Part shown: in pieces, positions 51,001-60,200 of the stretch
Layout: each line of letters starts with the position of its first letter
Numbering within the stretch: position 1 is the first letter of the stretch
Assembly: GCA_021234535.1 (NCBI GenBank)
Contig: CM037836.1
Coordinates: 23,178,769-23,242,768 of the forward strand
Direction: 5' to 3'
Length of the DNA stretch: 64,000 bases
From: Stichopus chloronotus
Taxonomy: Eukaryota > Echinodermata > Holothuroidea > Aspidochirotida > Stichopodidae
Program-made: the position numbers and the translations under genes
The notes under the pieces: generated by a model
Database searches by the model: none
What the model was told of the DNA's origin: nothing
What the model saw: only the letters and a program-made list of their open reading frames with translations

Positions 51001-54000
51001 GTAGAAGTTAATGTGTATTCTGGCTGCTTTCTTTGATATACTACTTATAAGTAAAACTGGTGACACAATAAAATCATATATAGTGCAGACCGCTTTAAAT
51101 ATTTTTGATAAGTTAATTTGCTTGTATTTTAATTCATTTATTGTAATTTCTTCCCACGTTATGTATATATATGTGTGCGAACACACTCAGAAACCGCCTT
51201 TTATATTTTTGATCAGTTGATTTGCTTGGATATTGATTTATTTATTGTAATTTGTTCCCACTTTATGTATGTACATGCATATACGTGTGCGTGTGTGTAA
51301 TGTCATTCATGGTACATATAAGTAGAGCATGATAAACATGCATAGGCAATAGCTTTTGAAAGACATATTCACTATAAAAGAGAGAGGGAAACACTCATCC
51401 AGAAAAAAAACTGAAACAGGCAGAACAGACAAAGTCCCCCCCCCCCCCCCACACCCAGATATTGTAACAAGAACAACAATAAAGTAAAACATGATGTTAC
51501 CTAATGAACTTACATGGGTATAAAAGAATCCCGCCTAAATGCGTTCTGAATGTTGTAATGGTTGGTAATGACTTGTCGTCTGCGGTTTACCGTCACTTGA
51601 GTGCGCATCCGTACATATATTAGATCTTGTGATCGTGATCGCATTACGTCATTTTGCAGCATTAATTGTGGTCAGAATAGACCACTTTTGAGTCGCAGTT
51701 CTACCGATTGTCTAAAATGTATTTCTACACTTAACTCCATTTTCCAGCTGTAAGATCTACAGACACGTCCGAGACAAGAGGCGCCGCGAAAAAGCAAGTA
51801 CGTATCGTCAAGTTTATAATGCAACTAAGACAAAAACTCTTCCTTGCAGGAAAAAATATATATATAAATTTCATATAGTGATCGCACCGTACATGATCAC
51901 ATGGGCTACGATTTGTTTCTCTCAGATGTCTGTACAATGACAGACAGTACTACTCACTTTCAGATTTGGAAATCACAGAAATAGTGATCGCATCTCACCT
52001 GCATGATCACATGGGCTATGACTTTTGTTCCTCGGATATCTGTATACTTACTCACTTTCAGGTTTGAAGATCACAGAAATATGAGAAATTATATTCAATT
52101 AAGAGCTACTATAAATCAATAAAAATATCAGTGAATTTTGTTTATTTGAGTGGACTGGACTATTAACAGAGTCACTCTACAGGAACTACAAAACAATAAG
52201 AATAAAGAAGAAAACAAAGTGAAGAATACTTACGTACATAGAACGTTATCTCCGCAATATGACTGCTAGCCGCAAACTTGCTTTCATTATCCTATTGCTT
52301 CGGGTACGGTTGAATTTTAGGCAAAGTGCATATATATCTCAATTAGTCTTTTGGACAACTTCTTTTGACTTCAACACACTGTATTTTAATTAATTCGAAA
52401 TGTAACGAAATCGAGTAAAACGTAAATTTTGATTTAAGAAATCATAGAAATGATTTTCCTAACCCTTAAAAGAACGAATAGTCTCATAATGGTCGCATGG
52501 AGTCTGATTGTAGCGTTGTACTGCATACACACCTGTGCACTTGTGTTGCTTACATTTAAATTTTACAGTATATGAAGATGGTTCCGTGTATCTTACCTTG
52601 GAGAAAAAACATTCACCAACGCCAGATCGGTACATGGACCTGAAAATCAAAGATCAAGGTAGTAGGAAGTTACCCAGCGTCAGTTCTGTGAGCAAAATTA
52701 AAGTCGAAAACGGTGAAACCGATGTGACTTATAGCGGTTTTATTGAGACAGGAGAGGACGCAATGGCATCAACCGATGATTTGCTGTCACTTGGAAAGTC
52801 TGTGGATACTTCTGCTGGCAATGGAAAGCCACAAATGATCTCAGCAGATCTTACAGGAGAAAGCTCGGAGGTCGCAACAGGCCAATGGGGGACGGGAAGC
52901 AAACTCGTAAACACACCAGCTGTGCAAAGAGCAGTGGAGAGATTTAAAGCAGGGTCGGTACCTCAACTCTATAATACAAAAATATATGATGAGGCAAGTA
53001 AAGCACGGCTCATGGATTCAAAAGTTTTGAAGACCAGTAGCTCATCCTCAAAACCGATTGTATTCACTAAAGATGGGATCGGACAATCGTATGATAAAGT
53101 TATAGTGACTGATATATCTCCTGAAATGAGGCCAGGAAATACGGATTCGTACATTGACCCAGACGAAGTGAGCAATGAAAAGAACACAAAGGATAGCAAA
53201 TTGTCGAGAAGCTTGAAAGGCAACAGAGGAGACAATGAAAGGGCATCGTACATTGAAGTCGACGAATCAGACAAAAGTTCAAACACACGGGATTTGAGAT
53301 CATCGTATCTGTCCTTGGATGACGAAGCAATGTCACGGGACGAACAGACCTCAATTCATCCTTTCAAACCATCTTATATTGAGTTGGACGAAGAAGCAAT
53401 GAAAAAAGATAAAGATAGCTTCAAAACTACTAACAGGATATCGTATATTGAGCTAGATGAACAGGCGATGACAGATGGTCAGTCAAACAACCCAGTAGCC
53501 GCAGTGAAGGCATCATACATTGAACTAGACGAGAAAGCGATGACTGAAGACAAAGATAAACTTCCTACTGATCCGAGGGCTTCCTATTTCGAGGTGAGTG
53601 GGCAAACGGTGAAAAAGAAGAAGGCAGACTCTACGTACAGTTCCAAAGGTGCATATATCGAAGTAGACGATCTTGGGATGGATGAAGGTAAAGATGAAAC
53701 ACTTGACAGTTCGAGGGTGTCTTACTTTGAGTTAGATGACCAAGGCATTAAAAGAAAAAAGGAAGGGAGTTCTATCACTTCCAAATCATATATTGAACTG
53801 GATGAGCAAGCAATGACAACGGAAGCATTATCAGAACAAAATTCCGGAGCATCTTACCTCACAGTAGATGAGAATGGGATTAAAAGAAACAGGGATGCCA
53901 CAATCTCTTCCAAGTCTTCTTACATTGAGCTAGATGACCATGCAATGACACAAGATGCAAAATTGGCAGGTCTAAGAGCACCTTACATGGAGCTAAGCAA

Positions 54001-54862
54001 GGATGGAATTACTTCTCTTAAAGGAAAAAGTTCAGGCTATAAAGAGCTCAACAAAATACGCTTACCAAGTGGGAAAGTAAACAGTAGAGTCACAGGTCGC
54101 GGGAAAGGATACGAAACAGCTATTGGCCAACGACATGATACTCCATCTGATGTAAAAGTAGATGAGATTTACCACGAACGTAAGAGGCAGTATTCCGCAC
54201 GCAGAACATATGAAGACAAAATTGTGGAGCAAAAACTACCAAACAGGGGAAACCCAATGACGAGACATCAACAGTCTGTAAAATACGAAGAGTGTGTACC
54301 ATCTGGACCTGAAGGTGTGGGAGATGATATTTACGATGAAAATGTCGTCGATAAATACAGTCGTAAAAAGTCTGACGCTGGAGTTCGGCGCCTTGCTGAT
54401 CACAATCAAAGAAGTTCTTCACATAGTGGTACATTATTTAGCAATTCAACTGTAAACTACGGGAAAGATGAGGGTATCTACTTCCATGCAGATGATGTTG
54501 ATGAGACCTCTCCATATGAGAAGGAGAGTACAATAACTCCTAAACAGGAAGAGACCTTGTACGATGAAACAACTGTACCTAAAGCTATGCAAGGCGAGTC
54601 TCAAAGCATATACGAAGAGATTCCAGCAGAAAGGGCTGCGTTTCAGGAGCAAAAGCAAGCTTCCATTTTGCATGGTTTTAAGACGAAAGTGGGGTGGAGT
54701 GGGGCTATGAGAAGTGCAAAACGAAGTCCACTTCCTGCTCTTCCGGCTACCAATAGGACTAACACTCCCACTCCTATTTTTGAACCTATCTTGGAAGGTC
54801 ACGGTGATGACACCTATGAGGTGTTACCAGGAGAAAAAGTGATGGGTCAGAAGCCTAACTAA
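41949..54862 (+). CDS. Gene B: short-ectodomain paralogue with multi-tyrosine tail
   Basis: Seven coding exons join in frame (2919 nt, 972 aa): 41949-42027, 44039-44302, 47127-47203, 47681-47741, 50668-50761, 51748-51797, 52569-54862. All junctions are GT-AG and phases match those of the gene A counterparts. Order: signal peptide (1-20), Cys-rich domain (27-114), a Ser/Thr-rich stalk of about 46 residues replacing all FN3 domains, transmembrane segment (about 171-191), basic juxtamembrane with a CCC cluster, tail 209-972. The tail is collinear with gene A, repeat for repeat. The 5' flank and parts of several introns also match gene A, so this is a tandem duplicate. I expect a functional protein because the coding exons are open and domain loss is phase-neutral. 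Transcript data could reveal FN3 exons I failed to see, though none is apparent on reading. Confidence 0.82.
42028..44038 (+). other. Gene B intron 1
   Basis: 2.0 kb with phase 1 boundaries. It contains the third copy of the gene A upstream repeat (43185-43595) and G- and C-rich runs near 42343-42358. No exon seen. Confidence 0.65.
43185..43595. repeat. Third copy of the gene A upstream repeat, in gene B intron 1
   Basis: It carries the same series of words as 1925-2790 (CTGGACGATTTAGAAG, CTTAGCTT, GCAAATGCAATC, TTTGTCCTCAAAATAATTC, AATTAGCTGACAAAGTCAGACT). Here it sits downstream of the first exon, not upstream of it. Confidence 0.5.
44039..44302 (+). CDS. Gene B exon 2: Cys-rich N-terminal domain
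   Basis: A 264-nt phase 1-1 exon, exactly the length of gene A exon 2, acceptor tgtacag, donor gtaagt. The five cysteines and the blocks HLKVGGKIRVSSL, MQLPRRSTKLLRTT, GSIYIRRKS and ERNFVCP are kept. Charge differs in loops (for example RNFTGG), as expected of a diverging binding surface. Confidence 0.87.
44303..47126 (+). other. Gene B intron 2
   Basis: 2.8 kb. It replaces the gene A stretch that holds exons 3-5 but I see no intact FN3 exon. It carries a (CG)n run at 46020-46034, a (GT)n run near 46224, a segment resembling gene A intron 2 (45475-45600) and one resembling gene A intron 6 (46786-46930). Confidence 0.6.
47127..47203 (+). CDS. Gene B exon 3: stalk, remnant of an FN3 first-half exon
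   Basis: A 77-nt exon, phase 1 in and phase 0 out, acceptor atcgttaatag, donor gtaagt. It encodes DQITTTSTPTMIVGS, then TNSTTVNVTVT. It aligns with gene A exon 6 at its 3' end but is enriched in Thr, giving a mucin-like stalk with NxT sites. Confidence 0.72.
47681..47741 (+). CDS. Gene B exon 4: stalk, remnant of an FN3 second-half exon
   Basis: A 61-nt exon, phase 0 in and phase 1 out, acceptor tcaaccgtag, donor gtatgt. It encodes IPTGYSESTSTEQGVTTGVK. It starts IPT like gene A exon 5 and ends like an FN3 G strand, but the 50 or so residues between are missing. It reads as a collapsed FN3 exon now acting as a Ser/Thr linker. Confidence 0.68.
47850..48110. repeat. Dispersed repeat shared with gene C intron 4
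   Basis: Matches 58235-58470 in the same orientation: GAGATAT(A/G)AAA, a pyrimidine-rich TTTCTTC...TTTTT tract, GAAAGCC, TTGTCACGAAAT and GATCA in order. Confidence 0.65.
48949..49027 (+). pseudogene. Dead FN3 exon in gene B intron 4
   Basis: After an intact acceptor (ttttccttcag) the sequence aligns with gene A exon 11: VPGPLASRNLTEGSKN here versus APGPPAAGNVTERSEK there. The frame then meets a TAG at 49005, where gene A reads through to the VRW strand, and no partner for exon 12 follows. The matching GTGAGATTG/GTGAGATGG DNA continues a little further. Confidence 0.78.
50668..50761 (+). CDS. Gene B exon 5: transmembrane segment
   Basis: A 94-nt exon, phase 1 in and phase 2 out, acceptor tatattcag, donor gtaaga. 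It encodes EDGTENGNDLFN followed by a helix rich in I, V, F and C ending ISICCC. Same size and phase as gene A exon 16. The cysteine cluster at the inner face could be palmitoylated (inference). Confidence 0.9.
51085..51300. repeat. Tandem duplication, about 106-bp unit, 2 copies
   Basis: Copies near 51085 and 51193 share ATATTTTTGAT.AGTT.ATTTGCTTG, TTTATTGTAATTT.TTCCCAC and TTATGTAT, ending in TG-rich runs. In gene B intron 5. Confidence 0.82.
51748..51797 (+). CDS. Gene B exon 6: juxtamembrane
   Basis: A 50-nt exon, phase 2 in and phase 1 out, acceptor ttttccag, donor gtacgt. It encodes SCKIYRHVRDKRRREKA, more basic than the gene A version. Confidence 0.87.
51876..52085. repeat. Tandem duplication, about 105-bp unit, 2 copies
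   Basis: Copies near 51876 and 51981 share TAGTGATCGCA, GCATGATCACATGGGCTA or its close variant, CTCACTTTCAG and ATCACAGAAATA. In gene B intron 6. Confidence 0.85.
52569..54862 (+). CDS. Gene B exon 7: cytoplasmic multi-tyrosine tail
   Basis: A 2294-nt terminal exon, residues 209-972. It is collinear with gene A exon 18: opening YLTLEKKHS, YMDLKIKDQG, KLPSVSSVSKIKVENGETDV, SYIDPDEV, then 13 SYIELDE-type repeats (nt 53240-54045), IYDENVVDKY, SIYEEIPAERA, SPLPALPA and DTYEVLPGEK at the end. Compared with gene A it lacks a few short segments and the YxxP site at IYHEP has become IYHER. Parts of the array are almost identical to gene A at the DNA level. An aataaa lies at about 55619, a possible but distant poly(A) signal. 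Confidence 0.93.
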
Positions 54863-56990
54863 TTACTGTATAAATAATGTCCAAAATGTCTATTTGTATG
54901 TAAATGTTTGCTAATCAATTGATTTGCATTACAAAAGTTTGCCCATGCATTCTTTTATTACTTCTCTACACTTCAGTAGTTATGTAATACATACATACGA
55001 ATTACAGAATTGCTTATTAGACTACTGATCCAGTCCCATAGCCAGGTCAGATTGATAAGTGGGTCCAGCATAGAATCAGGGACGAAACCACCGGCCCACG
55101 TGACTTGTTGATATGTTTTTTTTTTCTTTTCACTCGGCCTCCCGTTGTAAATGACAATGTTGATCTTTTTTTCCAACAAAAAAGGTCCTAGTTTGGGAGA
55201 CAGAAAATTGTTTCAGAATAGCCTACGTTTGCGTTTTTTTTTTTATTATCATTTGCAAAATCACTTACGATGGATTTCTTTTGGGCTCTTGAAAATTATT
55301 AGCAATTTCGTTGGGTTCATGAATGGTAGAACCTTCGACCTACTCCAAAGAGATAAAATTTTAACTAGTCTTTTTTTTTTCGTTTTGTCTGACACCGTAG
55401 CTGGCAGGAATTTCTAACTACTTCACCTTCATTGAAACCCTATAGTATCACGTTATTATTTAGTCTTGTACTAGACGCCCTTGCAATTCCCATAATCAGC
55501 AGAGACCGTGTGTCAGTGTGAAGCCCTATTCTGAATCGAGTGTTGAAAACTGCAGATGAAGGCTGGCGTATTTGTTTATTGCATATTTCTGAATTTATTT
55601 TCTGAATCTCTCAAAACTAATAAAAAAAATCAATAACAGTTGTAAACAGTTATTACGCGGTCATTTCTCGACAGAACATGGTAATATACATTGTATGTCC
55701 TTATTAGGGACCTATGCTGTTGGGGGGGGGGGGGAACTCGTGGAGTTCCACCCAAAACAAGAAAAGAATCTTCAGGAAGACTTAAAGCAATGTGGAAAGA
55801 GTATTGTGAAATATAGGTGGGGTTACAATTCTTCCAACGCTGTAAATCGACTTATCCCATTTTTATTCTGAATTGCCTTAGAGAAAGTCTAAGAATGTTT
55901 AGGGAAAGTCTAAGAATGTATATTTCTTATATTTGTAATGTATATTTCTTATTTTTGCCTTAGGGAAAGCCTAAGAATGTATATTTCTCAAGCAAGATTC
56001 TCAAGGTTTAAAAGCATTACTCTGGAAATTCTGGAAATATATTCAGTTCAAATTTTAGTATCACTTTGTAGCAACCATGTTGTATCTAAACTATCCTACG
56101 AAAACAAACATTTCCTTTTGCTGTGGGTACATCCTTTCCCCACGGCGACCATCGATCATTCACAAGCTATGGTAAAAAAAAACTTTGAGGAAACCTAAAT
56201 CCACTTGGCCACGAAACACATTATATAAGCGAAAGGTCTCCCGTGGCGGGCATCCCTTATACGTAGAGAATTTTCACAGGTTGTGGTGAAATGACGAGGG
56301 TCATCCACTATAATTCTCAAGAAAAGAAACGAATCTCTCGTAATGAATGTAAGTAGAGTTCAACGTTATTTATGTCTAAAGTAGATGAGTTCGTACTTCC
56401 ATAATTTCTTCGTTTCATAATTTCCACTTTCCACGATGACGGTAACTGTATTATAAATATTTCATATTAGACAAGGTCATCTGCGATAGCATCGTTCCCT
56501 TGATTAAACCCATTAGTTGCAATGTGAACTATTTTGGAAGTGTCATAGTCCTTTATGATCTTCACGTGCATATATTATTTATAAATACAAACATTGTTTC
56601 CTTAATATTAAAAAAATAATAAACAACATTAGTAAACATTAACAAACATAAAATTCACATTAATAATTGTTGTTCTAGACTTAATTTTCAATTAATAAAG
56701 CCAGAAGCTGGAAGAGCTAACCTTCACCTTAAGAATTTAATTATCTTTTCATTGAGGTTGCCTAGACTATATTTTTTAAGAGTCATTTAAAACATTGTTA
56801 CACATGTTTACCATGAAGTCTTAGACTGACGAATTACTTCAAATGCAAAGTGTAACTTGCCATTTGAACTGAATAAAATGCTATTGTATGGTTTGCATAG
56901 GTCCCGTTATATTTGAATAACTATCACTTAATGAATTAAAGATTTTAAAGAAGCACAAATATAATTTTAATCTAATTCAAATATACGTTA
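54863..56990. other. Spacer between convergent genes B and C
   Basis: Contains both 3' ends. A short tandem (AGGGAAAGTCTAAGAATGTA with TATTTCTTAT) lies at 55875-55992 and a G12 run at about 55723. No further gene recognised. Confidence 0.55.
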
Positions 56991-57270
56991 CTACTCAGAT
57001 TTCAGTTTTTTTGAAACTCTGTGGCAACAAATTCGATAGCATTTTTTCAACAACACATATTCAGCATAAAGGGAAAGTACACAAACAAAAAATATGAGAA
57101 CTGTAACATCAATCATGTATAGTTGGACAAAGTTCATGTCGGCAGACCGTGGTCTCAAGTGGGCATCACCAAACTTCATGACGTGTTCAATCCAGTAAAC
57201 TGCCCTCTCTACGGGCGTCATCGGCAAGTCGTGATGAATATCGGAATACAGCTTTGCTCGAATTTTGTAA
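56991..57270 (-). CDS. Gene C exon 5: UGT C-terminus and membrane anchor
   Basis: A 280-nt terminal exon, phase 2 in, acceptor gttctacag. It encodes SYKIRAKLYSDIHHDLPMTP, AVYWIEHVMKFGDAHLRP, a helix (VTVLIFFVCVLSLYAEYVLL), a basic tail and KLKSE, then the stop at 56991. Confidence 0.92.
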
Positions 57271-60200
57271 CTGTAGAACACAAGGAAGTGAGACGAAGTG
57301 AGAAAATAAATGACAAAATTGCTGTGACGTTCAAAATGAAACGTGTCATTGATAATTGAGTCCATAGTGACTTATAACGGACAAAGATAAAACGATGCTG
57401 GTCACGATATTGTAACACGCTATACTGCAACCCTAAATTTAGCAATTTGAAAGTAAATCGTAGAGTACTACTCCTTGGAAGATACCAGACATTTCTAAGA
57501 AGATCAGTGCTGTAACGTGCTACATAAATATAGCTATGTGAATTGGAATAAAATCCGGAAGTGTTCCAACAAGCGACAGAGAAACAGCCTGTCTTCTTTT
57601 AGAAGACCGTCATGTCCCTGTATCACATTATTAGTTGTGATTACGGTTAGCCTATACCCTCACAGGCAGTATACTATAAAGCTGGAATTCAGCATATACC
57701 TATTACACACACTACTAAACTGCTGCCTCGCATTTTCATTTCACAGTACTTCGTCATCTGAAATCTTTATGCAACGACTAATGGTGCTGTAATTTAGATT
57801 GCAGTTCTCTGATCCAACCAACAGTTGATCCCTCTAATTGGGATTGAACTCGAATATACCTTTGGGACATAGCCTAAACTAGCTAATAGCTATTGACTAG
57901 TCCATCGCCCACAAATTCTGAACACATCACAACAATATAAAACTTTAATTATGTTTATCCTATGTCTAAGATCTGTTCACTGTATTTGCTGTAATTAATA
58001 ATGCCACAAAGAAGAAATGTACAACGGAAATTGTACAAAGATGTAAAAGTGCAAGTCATTGTGTATCTGCTTATACTATTTGAATGTTCTTTAATTTATA
58101 CATGAATGTCTTTTTCAAAAACAAAACATAAACATGATACAAATCAAGGAAACGTAACATATTTAAATGTACTTAAGGTCAAAAATTCATAAATATGTCA
58201 CAGAGCTTAAAAACATGAATATAAATGGTTAAACAGTCATGGTCACAGGACACCCCTGGGTTGAGATATGAAATGATAAAGCATTTTCTCTTAATTTTAA
58301 ATGGTGGATTTTTCAATGACTTGTGCTGTCCTTCTTATACTTTTCAAGCTACTTTCATTACTTTCTTCTTTTTTTTTTCGAAAGCCCTTGCACGTTGTCA
58401 CGAAATTCGATCACTGCATCATGTAATGGGAAGTCTATGCAAACAATTACTGTACAACATTCTATACAGTTTTTATAAACATTTTAATACCTAAACGAAG
58501 CAAAAGCAGATATTATGAGCTCCCTGCATTGCGACATAGAAAAAAAAAAAAAGACAGATGTTAACTAATTCTAGACACGTGAAAATTTACGTGACCTAAC
58601 ATAATTAACTTTCAAAATCATAAAGCAAGCTAGCGCTATTAGTTACTAGGGAAGGATAAGGTTTCAAGAAACTTAGTAAGTTCGGTGAAAAATTTCCCTT
58701 GAAACATATAGTTTCGTCTTACCCACTACAATGCAAGTACTAATAGGTATCTATATTAGGTAACCCATACCTGGGATTTTTCAACACTTCTGTGATAACC
58801 GCCATTAAAGAATCCTCCGTGATGTTTGATTTGTCTAACATTAACCCCATTCCTTTCTTTTGGATCCTGGCTGCATGAGAGAATTGATCCGCGAACAGAG
58901 GGATGATCACCATGGGTACACCGTGGCTGATGGCTTCTAGAACACCATTACTGCCACCGTGATATATCAGTAACCGAGTCTTAGGGTGACCTGCCAGTAT
59001 AATATGTAAACATAAGTGTAAGCATAACTAGCAGACTGGTTGACCAGAAACTTTCGGTTCCTCGATCTGCAACTTTCCTCAGCAAAATCTAGTCACCTTG
59101 CCTGAAAAAGCAAGTTCATCTAGCTTTAATGAGGGTATTTCAAAGAATGCACACTAAACTGATTGTATGGAAAGTCTTAACGTGGTGCGATTCTAGCAGT
59201 ACCCACCTAAGAGATCATTTTGTGGCAGCCACTTCTGCAATCTGGTATTGTTGCCAATGTCCGCAGGTGGTTCTGCGTTGTGTTTCCATAGTACTCTCTG
59301 TGGTAGCCTTTTAAAGACGCGGGCAAATACGTCAGTAGTGTCGTGATCAGAAAAACCTGGAATATGTGAACCCTGTGTGAAAGTGAATGGATCCCAAAAA
59401 TTCGTGTCTATGCATTGCTTACGATTCTTTCATCTACAGCTATAATTCATATATGAGCAATATAATTTTGATCGGAATGTCGACTAATCAGTACCATAAT
59501 GGTAGTGTGCTCACCTCTCTAATGGTCAGTATGATACAGAAATGGATCAAACGACGTACGATGACATTTGCCTGTCCGAAAATTACTCATCAGCTGCACG
59601 AAGGCGATTGTTGTTAACAATCAGCCTGACCTGATACAAAAATGCTAACGTGAAGAAAGTCTACTTGGGAAACTTCAGAAGAAGAACAAAGGTACAACGG
59701 GAGTCCAACCGCAGATCCCGATAAAATTCAGAACTCCTCATTATCCGTCAGCCCCCCCCCCCCCCACCCAAACACACACACACACATACTGGCACTCATT
59801 GGCTTATCGGGACACGAGGACACTGGAATTCCCGTTTTAGTGCATGTTATCAGGGGATTGCCGGCGAAGAGGGCGGGCTGCGGATCATCATTCGAGAGAC
59901 CTCCCCGCATCGACCAAATTTTTGGGCAGCTGCGCCAGTTACGGGCTGCGCGTTAATGAGGACAAACGTGGGAGGCTCTCTCTCGTCAACGCAGTGTCCG
60001 AAGGTGGCCTCATGAGAAGCTCGATTGAATAGACAGTGGACCACAGACTCAAAACAGTTAAAAGGAGTGGAATGAATTATTTCTAGGACAATCAGCTTAA
60101 AGTCACCCGTTAGTTAACGATCACTTGCAACATGAGAATCTGAATAACAACTTTTATTTCACATGTCTCAGTTTCTTCCTATGTTTTATCCACCCGATAT

